Of a stretch of 64,000 nucleotides of DNA, positions 38,864-52,600 are shown piece after piece (positions within the stretch are counted from its first letter, which is position 1; every line of letters begins with the position of its first letter). A program made the translations under genes and the position numbers. The DNA lies in NCBI GenBank assembly GCA_933228675.1, contig OW121742.1:38539255-38603254 (forward strand). Direction: 5' to 3'. Source of the stretch: Stomorhina lunata (Eukaryota; Arthropoda; Insecta; Diptera; Rhiniidae). The notes under the pieces were generated by a model, which had not been told where the DNA came from, did not search any database, and saw only the letters and a program-made list of their open reading frames with translations.

Positions 38864-40673
38864 TCACAATTCCGTGGAATATTCTTGAGGATTCATGGAA
38901 AACTTGCGCCAACATATATGATCACCATTGACATCATTGGCTATGGGTGTGGGCTTAGAACCATTACGATGATTTGATTCCATTTTACCCGAACTAGAGG
39001 TACGCTTAACATAGTTGTGGGCATTGCCATGCGATCCGCTGGATCTAGACATGGGATTACGGGTGGGTGCATATGAGATGGACTCATTGGAAGGTGTTAT
39101 TTCAATGCGTGTAGCATGTTGTCCCTCTTCCGAGGACAAACGTCTAATATAGACAATTTCTCGATGTTTGGTGGATTCCGATTGGCCATTTCTCAATTCC
39201 ACCTGACTACTGTGATGGTGTGGCTGTTGGTGTCTTTGTGTTATTGGGGCTTGTTGAGGCTGTGGCAGTTGATGGCCCGTTCTAGTTTGGCTGCGAGTTC
39301 TGTGAGATTGTCGGACGGGCTTGCTGTTGCTATTCGATTCTGAGTTATGAAATGGCACAAATTGCTGGTTAATACCTGGAAACTTATCCACACTAATATC
39401 CTCCTCAATGGCCGAGTCTCCAAACACGGAACCACTATAGTTAGGGGAACTATTGCCCGGGGTAGAGGATTTCCAATTATTTTGATGATTAGTATTATTG
39501 GCAACACTAGTTCCCCCCACGCCATTGGCATATTTATTTGAGGTGGAGTATTGTCCCTTTTTAATGGAGTGCGTGTAATCCCTTGTGCCTCTTCTTCTCA
39601 AGGTAAAATCCCTTTGTCCAGTATCCTGACACACAGAACGCCATTGCTTCCAGGCATGTCTTGCCAAGGGATCAGCGGGCCCCCATTCTTTAGCTGATTT
39701 CGAGGCCTCACAAATCATGCCAAAGAAATTGTACTCCACTTGACGGAATATTTGTATACAGGCTATGATCATTATAACAACTAAAACAAATAAAATAGGA
39801 GCCCAACGGGGCATAATATGGGGCAGTAAATCATATTCATCATAATCTGAACACCACCACACCAAAAGTCCCGTCACTATGGCCGGACAAATACACCACA
39901 AACCCAACCAGATTTTGTAGATAGGCCGGCCTATAGAAAATTCTAGATCGGTATAAATATTTTTCACACCATAAATCCAGGTGATCGCTATAAGTTCAAA
40001 AACCAAAGCTGTTACGATCATGGTACCCACAATCCGGGAATCCAAAAGTCTGGCTATATAAAACTTAGGAGCTGCCAAGGACATTATAGAGGCCACCAGG
40101 CCTACTAAACTTATAACATAATTCGGATGTCTGGGCACTAATCTAGTGCTGGTATATACCCCTAAGACCATGGTAATAAAGCAGGAAATAACCACGACCA
40201 CATAAATTAAAGAAGGCAATACTTTAATCCACAAATCTGAAGGGGGTCTGTCATATAGAATACGATCATATATTGTGGTCAAGGGCTTTAATTCCTCTAT
40301 TAAATGGGCCCCGTTGGCAGAATGATCGAATTGTATCAAAAACAGGGTCACCGATATAGCATTGATCAACAAATTAAAGCACAAATAAACCACTGAAGTC
40401 CGTACAGCATCGCCTTTGTATAGAAATTTTCCAGTGATCATGGGTAGAACGCCAAAGCCACAATTAAGGGCATAAATGACTTGCATTAAGGCACTAAACC
40501 AGAGATTGCTTTCATATAGATATTCCTTGGTGAAGCCATATAAAGGGGGGAAATAGGGAGAAACTTTGTCGAGGGAGTTATGAATTTCCCAGCCGCTAAC
40601 ACAGCAGAGTAGCAGGAAGCCCAGTAAGCCGAAAATGAAAAGAACTCTTCTCAAGACACGGCCATTATGGGTG
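38864..40673 (-). CDS. SLC6 gene, terminal exon 5 (TM5-TM12 and long C-terminal tail)
   Basis: Acceptor TTTCCAG precedes 40673; the exon runs to the TGA at 38866-38864. It encodes residues 220-822. Hydrophobic segments cover TM5, TM6 with NCGFGVLP, TM7 to TM12, then the post-TM12 signature EWGPADPLARHAW. The last 250 residues are low in hydrophobics, rich in Ser, Asn, Gln and His, and end in Ser-Thr-Glu-Leu, which fits a class I PDZ ligand (T-x-L). The first Met-like codon of the longest open frame here (TTG at 40654) is internal: coding continues upstream through the splice acceptor. Confidence 0.9.
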
Positions 40674-43600
40674 CTGGAAATAAAAAAAAAATGGAAACTG
40701 AATGTAAAGAACGAACATTATTTATATCTACTTACCACAACATCGTCACTGCCCACAAACCTATCAAACCTATGGATAATACACCAAAAAAAAATGGATT
40801 CTCCCAGAAGGGGGTCAGAAAAGTTTTCTCCATACATTCCTGGCCGCTAATGTTGTTTAAGGCATAGCCATCCTGAAATATAAATATTCAAATAAATGTT
40901 TAACTTTTTGTAGATTTTACTTTATGGTGAACTTACCGCCGCCAGTCTTAAACTACCGAGACACTCCCGGAAGGGAAAATGATTAAATGAGAACATGCCA
41001 ATATAAGCTAAAGCCATGACTGCTTGCAGTGAAACCCATATGGTGGAGACCCATGATGCGAAACGACTGACAATACAGGCTCCTGTAGAGAAAAAGCATA
41101 TAATTTTAAAAGTAAAATGTATTTAGAAATTAGATAAGATATAACTTAATTCAATTAAAGGTAACAAAACAAATATATATATCTTATCTATATATATATA
41201 TATATATATCTTTATTTACAGCTTAAAGACTCAGTTTTCTAAAAGTGTAAATATTTCATGCATATATTTGCATATTAAGTCTCAAATTTTAAAAATTTCC
41301 TATAAAAATAAGATTTTTTTTTAATTTTCTAGAAAAATAGGAAATTTTTCAAAAATTTCCTATTTTTATAGGAACTTTTTTTTTCAAAAATTTCCTATTT
41401 TTACAGGAAATTTTTGAAAAATTTCCTATAAAAATAGGAAATTTTTGAAAAATTTCCTATAAAAACAGGAAATTTTGGAAAAATTTCCTATAAAAATAGG
41501 AAATGTTTGAAAAATTTCCTTTAAAAAAATAGGAAATTTTTGAAAAATTTCCTTTCAAAAATAGGAAATTTTTGAAAAATTTCCTTTCAAAAATAGGAAA
41601 TTTTTGAAAAATTTCTTTTCAAAAATAGGAAATTTTTGAAAAATTTCCTTTAAAAAAATAGGAAATTTTTGAAAAATTTCCTTTAAAAAAATAGGAAATT
41701 TTTGAAAAATTTCCTTTAAAAAAATAGGAAATTTTTGAAAAATTTCCTTTAAAAAAATAGGAAATTTTTGAAAAATTTCCTTTAAAAAAATAGGAAATTT
41801 TTGAAAAATTTCCTTTAAAAAAAATAGGAAATTTTTGAAAAATTTCCTTTAAAAAATAGGAAATTTTTGAAAAATTTCCTTTAAAAAAATAGGAAATTTT
41901 TGAAAAATTTCCTTTAAAAAAATAGGAAATTTTTGAAAAATTTCCTTTAAAAAAATAGGAAATTTTTCAAAAATTTCCTTTAAAAAAATAGGAAATTTTT
42001 AAAAAATTTCCTTTAAAAAAATAGGAAATTTTTGAAAAATTTCCTTTAAAAAAATAGGAAATTTTTGAAAAATTTCCTTTAAAAAAATAGGAAATTTTTG
42101 AAAAATTTCCTATAAAAATATTAAATTTTTGAAAAATTTCCTATAAAAATATTAAATTTTTAAAAAATTTCCTATAAAAATATTAAATTTTTGAAAAATT
42201 TCCTATAAAAATAGGAAATTTATGAAAAATTTCCTATAAAATAGGAAATTTATGAAAAATTTTCTATAAAAATAGGAAATTTTTGAAAAATTTCCTATAA
42301 AAATAGGAAATTTTTGAAAAATTTCCTATAAAAATAGGAAATTTTTGAAAAATTTCCTATAAAAGTAGGAAATTTTTGAAAAATTTCCTATAAAAATAGG
42401 AAATTTTTGAAAAATTTTCCATAAAAATAGGAAATTTTTGAAAAATTTTCTATAAAAATAGGAAATTTTTGAAAAATTTCCTATAAAAATAGGAAATTTT
42501 TGAAAAATTTCCTATAAAAAAATAGGAAATTTTTGAAAAATTTCCTATAAAAAACTAGGAAATTTTTGAAAAATTTCCTATAAAAAACTAGAAGAGTTTT
42601 GAAAAATTTCCTATAAAAAAATAGGAAATTTTTGAAAAATTTCCTATAAAAAAATAGGAAATTTTTGAAAAATTTCCTATAAAAAAATAGGAAATTTTTG
42701 AAAAATTTCCTATAAAAAATAGGAAATTTTTGAAAAATTTCCTATAAAAAAATAGGAAATTTTTAAAAAATTTCCTATAAAAAAATAGGAAATTTTTAAA
42801 AAATTTCCTATAAAAAAATAGGAAATTTTTGAAAATTTTTCTATAAAAAAATAGGAAATTTTTGTAAAATTTCCTATAAAAAAACAGGAAATTTTTGAAA
42901 AATTTCCTATAAATAATAGGAAATTTTTGAAACATTTCCTATAAAAATAAGAAATTTTTGAAAAATTTCCTATTTTAAAAAGTAGGAAAATTTTGAAAAA
43001 TTTCCTTTAAAAATAGGAAATTTTTGAAAAATTTATTTTAAAAATAGGAAATCTTTGAAACATTTCCTTAAAAAAATAGGAAATTTTTGAAAATTTTCCT
43101 TTAAAAAATATGAAATTTTTGAAAAATTTACTTAAAAAAATATGAAATTTTTGAAAAATTTACGTTAAAAAAATGGGAAATTTTTGAAAAATTTCCTTTC
43201 AAAAATAGGAAATTTTTGAAAAATTTCCTTAAAAAAATAGGAAATTTTTGAAAAATTTCCTTTAAAAAATATGAAATTTTTGAAAAATTTCCTTTAAAAT
43301 TAGGAAATTTTTGAAAAATATCCTATAAAAATAGAAAATTTTTGAAAAATTTTCTATAAAAATGAGAAATTTATAAAAATTTTCTATAGAAATAGAATTT
43401 TTTGAAAAATTTCAAGTTCTACTATAAAAATGCACTAATAAAAAAAAAGTAGCATATCTTAGGGCTTAGGATTTTTAACTCTTAAAGCAATATGGCAACT
43501 TTATAATTTTACTCTGGTGGTTTTGAAATCGTTATTTAATTTACCTTTAAATATCGGCGATGCTCGCCATGTGTGTGCTGCTCCTTGTCCCAAAAACTGA

Positions 43601-46600
43601 CCCACTGATATCTCCAATAGCACAATGGGCAAACCGACTAGAAATAATAGCAATAAATATGGTATCAAATACGCGAGACCGTATTTATCCATTTCACGGG
43701 GAAACCGTACAATATTGGCGTAGGTGACATTTAGGCAAATGCACAAGACGAGACCACGAAACACGGAACATTTTGTCTGTAAGTAAAAAAATAATTAAAT
43801 GTAATGGTTAACATTTGGATACAAATTCTTTGGTAAATATTTCTATAAATTTGATATAAATATTTTATTTCTAAAAATAAAGTTAGAGAGTTTTGACTTT
43901 TTTTCGAGTCAATATTGGTCATATTACATTTTAAAGCTGTGGGAATATTTCGTTTATATTACACTGTGTGTAATTTTTTAGGTCATGGAAAAATAACCAC
44001 ATACGGACACCACCACGAGATAGAGGATCAAAAAAAAGAAGACACGTGTCTTTCAGTTTTGTCAAATGTCCTCCCCTTTTTTGTGGGCGGGGCCCTAAAG
44101 ATTTTGGGCCTCTTTGCCTTTTTTGCAAAAAAGTGGTCATCTTCTCAGGCTCATATCTTCCAAACCGTTAGGAATTTCGATTTACTGTTTGAGGCAAAGT
44201 TGTAGCCATTGTCATGAGGAATAAAAATTGTGAACGCATTAAATCAAAAAACGCCATCTTAGAAATCAAAATCGCAAAAAACTTAAAAAAAAAACGATTT
44301 TTTTAGGCTTTTTTTACATGTTCAGGTTCATACGTAGCAAACCGTTCAAAATTTAAGAAAATAATATGCTACAAAAATGTAGCTAAGACCTCACTTAACA
44401 ACTTTGTAGAACATACAAACATCCTAGGAATGATCCTTAACACAGTAAGGGTAGCGCTAAGGAAATCATAAAAATTAAAAATTTCCCAAAAAAATTATAT
44501 TTTCAATGCTTATTTTTTTTTCCTTCAACAATTAAAAATATAACCATATACAAATACAACTACGTGATAAAAGACAAAAAAGACCATATATTCTAGTTTT
44601 GCCCCAAGTCATGGAGTTTTTTCAGAGGCCCCCAAAGATTTGAGGTCTTGGTGTCATTAAAAAAGTAATCATTTTCTCAGGCGCATATTTTGCAAACCGA
44701 GTGGAATTTTCATTTTCTCTTTAAGGCAAAGATATTGTATAACCCTTGTAAAGAACAAAAATTATGAACACATAAAATGAAAAAAACGTCATTTAAAAAA
44801 ATCAATTTTTTTACCTTTTTTCCCATGTTTAAGTCCATACGTAGCAAACCGTTCGAAATTCAAGAAAACAATAAGCTACAAAAATGTACATAAGATCTAA
44901 TTAAACAACTTTTTAGAACATTCAATTTCTAATACAAAAATAATTTAATTTCATTTGATTTAATTTCATTTCGTATGTGTAAAATTTTTTTATTTTAATT
45001 TTTTTTTGTTGTTATTTCAACATTAATATACAATGGCATATATCACAAAAATAAGATAAATAAATATGGAAATAAATAAAATAAATAAATATTTGTGTCA
45101 TGTTTATAAAGTTGATGGCCCTGGACTTGTAAATAGCACTCTCTTAAGTTGTGGATCCAATTCGTCGTCCGAATCATCCGAATCTGACTCTGATTCAGAA
45201 CTTAGGGTGCGCACGGGTACGTTGCTTCCAGACTGCCCTCCATCATAAGCTTTTTCTTCTTGAAATACTTCATTGACATCATACAGGGTAATCTTGTGGC
45301 TCCACCAACATACCTGAAATAAAAACAAAAATCAAAAAAGGAATACAAAGCAATGCATCAATATATTTGATATTACCTCTCCAAGCAATGCGTATAGATT
45401 TTTGCCTTTGTACCGTTTTTCCATGGGCATTGTGGTTTGATGAAACCGTTCTCCTTGCTCATCGGATTCAGTAGACAGTTGCTTCATAAAATCGTCAAAA
45501 TGAAAATGAAGAAAGTGCAGCTTTAATGTCATCGATGCGCCGATTTTCTCAAAATAATACAGCATTTCTTTCACCCATTCTCTTGCTTCCGGCTCAGCGT
45601 CTCGATCCCCTCCCAAGACTCTGGTGCATACACGTTGAAGATAAATCCATGCCATTGAATGATTTTCATCAAGCGCTGACTCAAAATTTGTCTTGAAAAG
45701 CTTTCTAATGTCTGGGCCATTAAGTACTCCTATCAAACGATAAAAAAAAGAAACAGAAAAGAAAAGTAAATATACAATAAGGTGGAAAATATAGGATTTA
45801 GTTTACTACAATACATACCTTTCTTAATTTTGTCATCGCTACGCTTTGGGAAAACACTTTTCAAATAGTCAAATGCATTTGGACAATTTATAACAGCCAC
45901 TTCGATGAATTTTTTAACAATTCCCAATTTAATGTGGAGCGGTGGCAGCAAGATATCATGAGTATTGTCAATCAAAGGTGCATTTTTCAGTCTATGTTCT
46001 GTGAGGTTCATTTAAATAATAAATTGTTAATTGGGTTTTATTTAAATTTAAAATATTTCAAATCAATATAGGTTTTGAAAAAAAAATTTCAAAATTTTTT
46101 ATTTCCTTCAAAAATTTTCATTTCCGTAAAATTTTTTAAAACTAAAAGTTTAAAAGGCTAATAAAATTTATTATAATTGTTATAAAGAATTTCTAATATT
46201 AATGATAATTTTCTTAATATTAGTGGAAATCTATAAATAAGAAAAGGTAAAAATATAAGTATTTTGTAAAAATTTTATTATTAATTTCATCGTGTAATTT
46301 AGGAATCTCTATTTTGCATGGGATCAAGTGAATCTTTAGTTCACTTAAAATTTGCAAATTATCATTCCGGATATAACAAATATCAAAAGACCTCACAAGA
46401 ATTCTAAAAGAAATTCAATCAGAACTTCGCTGATAGCAACATATATAGGACTTTATTTTATAAACCTGAAATATCTCCTAAATTAAACTAACGTTAAAGG
46501 ACAAATTGTTTGAAGAATCTTAAAACTATTACTTATAAAAAAAGCGAAAAACAAATCTTAAAACGGATCTTCTTAATAGCTGTAATTTATCATCAAACAC

Positions 46601-49600
46601 TCATCTTAAAACCAATTCGCAATTCAATATCTAACACTAATTTAAATAATACATAACTAATTTGAGCTTAAATTAATCTTTAAATTTCAATTTTAACTAT
46701 TTTTTTATTTAAAACTATTCTTAACTTAATTTTATCTTAAATCTATTTTTTTTTAATTTAACTAAAATCCTAATTTAATTTCATTTTTTTTTTTTTTAAA
46801 TTCAATTTCTTAAATCTAATTTATCTTAAATCTATTTTTTTTTTTTAACTTAAATTAACTTGAATTTTATCTAATATTATGTAAATACACTTAACACTAA
46901 TTTTCTTACACTAACTATACTTTCATACATACACTGACATATTTACCACATATACTTTACACTCAAATATAAACAGGATATTATAATTATATATCAATTG
47001 ATCTTTTAAATAACAATTTAAGAATTTTAAAATCATCAATATTCGTCCTTGAACATCAGGCCTGCTGTCTTCGATGGATAATTCGGGTAAGTCCGATAAA
47101 TAAAATATAATTATAAAATATCCGCATATTTATTTACATATATAAAATGTCACTAAACAAAATAATTTTATTAGAATTTTGTTAATTATTAATTTTTTTT
47201 TATATAATTTAATTTTTTTTTTTTAAAATTGCAAAGTATGCACTTAATTTTTAATATTAATAAAATAGTTTAATTATTTAAATTTAATAATGATTAATTA
47301 AATTTTTTTTTATTCTACGAAAGGTTAATTCGTGTATAGTTAGGGAATCATTTTAGGGCTATTTTCTTATAAAATTACAATAAAATAGTATGGTTGGGAG
47401 GGTAGAAGATATGAAAGAAATAACATCATCTTTCCTTGACATTAGTTCGAACAATTTTTTTTCATTTTTTTTTATTTTTTTTTAGTTAATACTTAAGTTT
47501 AAGCTACCTTTTTAAATTTTGTTCGATTCTTAGTCTACTTTCAAAAGAGACAAGAACACCACCCCAAGCCCTGAGCACGGTCGGAAAAATAGGTAGCGCA
47601 GGTCTCTTAAGAAGTAGAGCAGGAAGCTTGAATCGTCACATAAATTTAATGGCGCCCAACGTGGGGCACAGCAGACACAGGTTTTAAAAGTTTTTTTTTT
47701 TAAAACCAACAAAATAATTATAATAATATCTTGCTGTTGCTTCAACTACTCAGCTAAATTTGTATCAAATACTTTGATAAAACAAATATTATCTTAACAA
47801 CTAAGCTGATGTAATAAAAAAATAAAACAATTTGCTTAATATTAACTATACTTTTTATTTTTCTCTTGTTATCAAGTTTTCTTTAATATTTTGGATTTCA
47901 GATTTTGGTTAATTGAAATTTTGAACTAAATGTTTAAGAAAATTTATTCTTGTTGTATGTTATTTACGTTCGAGATTTTTGGTCTCGAGTTATATTGAGA
48001 TCTTACTCACGAAATACATACATTTTCTTTCTTTTGGTGATATTCTCTTTAAAAATTTTTGCTTAATTGTTATTGTGATTGGGATTTCTGTTATTTGAAA
48101 ATTTATTCGGATACGTACCCTCACATAATTATTGAGAATCAGCTTCATATATATTTTTCTTTAAACTTTTAAGATGAGATTTTTTTTTTTTTTTTTTATT
48201 GACGTTTATATGTTAATAACTCTTTTAAAAGTTTAATAAATTATTATTTCATTTAATTTTTATTTTGGTATGAACTTAAGTCAATATTATTTTTTTTATT
48301 TAATTCCTAACTATACCATGTTTTAACCAAGTAGTAGAATATTTATATAATTAGTGATTTTATTTTTTTTTTTTGAAATTTTGAAACTTTAAACATGCCG
48401 ATAACGCGTAGCCAAGAAAACTTAGCTAATATAAACGAGCCTTCTAATGTTAGTTTTACGATTGATATGGAATCATCAAACGCTAACAATACTATTTCAA
48501 CTCGTTCTGGTCGTAAGCGAACTGAACATAGGACTCAAAATAGTACTACAAATAATTCGCAAAATAATAGTGAAAACAATGATGTGCGCATTCGACAAAT
48601 TGTAACTGAAACTTTAGAACCATTTAGGAATGAAATGTTAGGATTGATATCAAATGAACTGACATCATTAATACAAAATTTTAACATTCGTTCTAATGAT
48701 AATCAACAAAATGTGACTCCCCGACAACAACAATTTATAAATTCATCCACTGGACATAACGCTAATTCAGACCAAGAGCCATTTCTGGCTGAAAAAGTTC
48801 TAAACATAATTCGAAATTGGCGAATAAAATTTACTGGACATGACGACCAAATGACAGTCGACGAGTTTATATATCGCGTGAACATACTGACGACGAACAA
48901 TCTTCGAGGAGATTTTGATGTTTTGTGCAAACATGCACACAGCCTCTTTGAAGGTAAAGCCCTCGAATGGTATTGGAGATACCACCGACAGACTTATGAC
49001 ATGGACTGGCATTCACTTACGACTGCTTTACGCAATCAATATAAGGATGACCGTACAGACTTTGACATCCTTGACGATATACGTAGACGAAGACAAAAAC
49101 ATAACGAAAATTTTGACGAATTTTTAGACTCAATTTCGACAATGACAGATCGATTAAAGACACAAATTACTGACCGAGACTTATGCGAAATTTTACTACG
49201 AAATTTAAAGACAGAAATTCGACACGAACTGTTACATTTAGAGATTTCTAGTGTATCCCAACTTCGTAAAGAAGTTAGGAAACACGAAAAATTTATGCGG
49301 GATTTGTATTCAAATGAATCTCGAAGAACTAATAAAGGACGAATTTCGGAAATCGATAACGACAAGGACCATGTCATTACAGAAACCGAGACAGATGAAA
49401 TTTGTGCTTTTCAAACAAAATTAATATGTTGGAACTGCGACAAAGAAGGACATACATATTTTGACTGTATGGAATTAAGACGAATATTTTGTTATGGTTG
49501 TGGTTTGAAGGACATATTTAAACCAAATTGTAAAAAGTGTAATAAGAATATTTCGGGAAACGGACAGAAGGATGTTCGACGGACGGACTAGGAACATCCT

Positions 49601-52600
49601 TGGACAATGTAAATGATATTAACAAAATACACCCACTGATGAAACCATATCATATTCGTTTGGCTGAATATAAAAAAGTTCGTGCCAGAATTTTTGGCGA
49701 AACCAAACTTAGTAGATCTTCCAAACGGATTAGAGATTTTTATAGAAAAATAAAGAAATACAAAATTTTTACAATTTCCCCAATAATTTCACAGGAATAT
49801 GATAGTAGACCATATGTAAATTTAAAAGTTAATAATAAATTTTATTTGGCTCTTTTAGATAGCGGTGCGAATAAAAGTGTAATAGGCGGAAATTTAGCAA
49901 TTGAAATTCAAAGTGAACCTCAATTTAAGAAATGTTTAGGCAATGTACGAACTGCAGATGGACAGAGACAAAACGTACTTGGAACAGCAACTTTAGACGT
50001 AACTTTTCAGGGACAGACAAAACATTTTGAATTTTTAGTGGTACCGACAATAAAACAAGACCTAATTTGTGGTTTTGACTTTTGGACAGACTTCGGACTC
50101 AAAATTTCATTGCCTGTGCTTGGTGAAATCGATTGTGTCGAGACTGACCCAGACAAACTTAAACTTACTGTTGACCAAAGACAGAGACTTGATAAAATAA
50201 TTGCAACGTTTCCTAATTCTGATGTAGATGGTTTAGGTTGTACTACTTTAATTGAACATTCTATTGATACGGGAAATGCAAAGCCCATAAAACAACGCTA
50301 CTATCCAATATCACCAGCTGTAGAAAAGCAGTTGTGTGGGGAATTAGATCGAATGATTTCTCTTGGAGTTATTGAGGAAGCTCCGAACTCTTCTTGGTCT
50401 TCACCAACTGTCGTTGTTGCCAAACCTGGAAAAATTAGAATGTGTGTCGACAGCCGTAAATTGAACTCCGTGACAGTAAAGGACGCTTACCCAATACCGA
50501 ACATAGACGGAATTTTATCGAGACTTCCTCCAGTTTATATTATTTCAAAAATTGATTTGAAAGATGCTTTCTGGCAAATCAAACTGGAGGAAAGCTCAAA
50601 ACCAAAGACAGCTTTCACAGTTCCTAATCGGCCATTGTATCAATTTACAAGAATGCCGTTTGGACTGTGTAATGCACCGCAGACGTTGTGCCGACTAATG
50701 GACATGGTCATTCCGTACAATTTGAAAACACATGTATTTGTGTACCTTGATGACTTACTTGTTGTTTCACAGACTTTCGACGAACATTTGACACACTTGA
50801 TGGAGGTAGCAATAAATCTTCGAAAAGCTGGTTTGACAATAAATGTAAATAAAAGTAGTTTTGCACTAAGCCGTGTTAAGTATTTGGGTTATGTAGTTGG
50901 GAACGGTACGTTGCAAGTAGACAATGACAAAGTTAGGGCAATACAAGACTTCCCTGTACCAAAATCTATAAGACATTTAAGACGATTTTTAGGCATGACT
51001 GGTTGGTATAGGAGATTTATACAAGACTATTCGACTTTAACTTTTCCTTTGACAGAACTGTTGACTAAAAAGAAGACTTTTGTTTGGACGGACCAAGCTC
51101 AAGAAGCTTTTGACAAACTGAAGACAAGACTGACTTCTGCTCCTTTACTCATTCATCCCAATTATAATAAGCCTTTCATTTTGCAATGCGATGCTAGTAC
51201 TTTTGGAGTGGGTGCAGTTTTGGCGCAGAAAGACGATGACGGGACAGAGAGACCAATTGCTTATATGTCTCATAAGCTCAATAAAGCTCAAAGAAACTAC
51301 ACTATTACGGAACTAGAATGTCTAGCTGTAGTATTGGCAATAAAGAAGTATCGGTCCTACATTGAAGGTATGGAATTCAAAGTAGTAACCGATCATGCTA
51401 GTTTAAAGTGGCTTATGGGTCAGCGGGATCTTTCTGGTCGGTTAGCTCGATGGGCGTTAAAACTTCAGGGTTTCAATTTTACTATAGAGCACCGAAGCGG
51501 CAGAGAAAATGTTGTCCCAGATGCACTTTCAAGGGCTCATGAAGGTGAAGAGTTCTTGAGCTCTATTGAGTTGGAGACGTTGCCAGTGATTGATCTTGAC
51601 TCGGACGCTTTTAACAGTGACGAATATTCTAAATTACGAAACGATTTGCAAAATTCAGGTTTACCAGACTTTAAAATTATTGACAATTACATTTACAAAA
51701 GAACTGACTTTTCTTCTGGCGAATCAGACGAATCAAATTTGTGGAAATTATATGTACCAACAGAATTGAGACGGGACATAATTTATTCGGCACATGACAC
51801 TCCTTCATCAGCACATGGTGGTATTGGCAAGACTATTGAACGGATACGACGATATTTCTATTGGCCTAGACTGGTTACTGACGTTAAGGATTATATTCAA
51901 AATTGTATACTTTGTAAGACTTCTAAGACACCGACAAATATTTTACGACCACCATTAGGTGATATGGTAGAGACTGAACGACCTTTCCAAAGACTCTACA
52001 TAGACTTGATAGGACCATTTCCAAGGACGAAAAAAGGACACATCGGACTTTTAATAGTATTAGACCATTTTTCAAAATTCACTTTTCTAAAACCTCTTAA
52101 AAAATTTATTGTAAAGGACATTATAAATTATTTAAGTAGTGATATTTTTTGTTGTTATGGGGTACCGGAAATTTTAGTTTCAGATAATGGTTCACAATTC
52201 AAAAGCAAAGATTTTGAATTTTTTTTGAAAAAGTATGGAGTACAACATATGTTTACTGCGTTTTACAGTCCACAAGCGAATGCAAGTGAAAGAGTTAATC
52301 GTTGCATTAATGAAGCACTTCGTTCTTATATAAGAAAAGATCAGCGGGAATGGGATTTGTATACAGACAGCATAAATTGTTCACTCAGAAATAGTATTCA
52401 TCAATCTATTGGTAGGACCCCATATCAAGTTGTTTTTGGCCAAACTATGGTGACTCACGGAAAAGATTACAAACTTTTGAGAAGACTTAACCTTTTGGCA
52501 GACAGTGACTCCATAATAGAAAGGCAGGACGAATTTTCTTTAGTACGGGACAAAATTAAAAATTTTATGAAAAAAGCTTATGACAAAAATGTTCGGATAT

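Noticed and set aside
42588..42935. 115-codon frame rich in Phe, Tyr and Lys
   Set aside because: Produced by 31-bp satellite units plus length variation; three units give 93 bp, a multiple of three.
43915..44205. 96-codon frame in the left TIR and a 73-codon counterpart at 56594-56815
   Set aside because: The two lie in the inverted repeats and are mirror copies with no conserved start or domain; the terminal repeats explain them.
48703..50288. Minus-strand and shifted frames of 70-113 codons over gag and pol
   Set aside because: Shadows of the intact plus-strand gag and pol frames.
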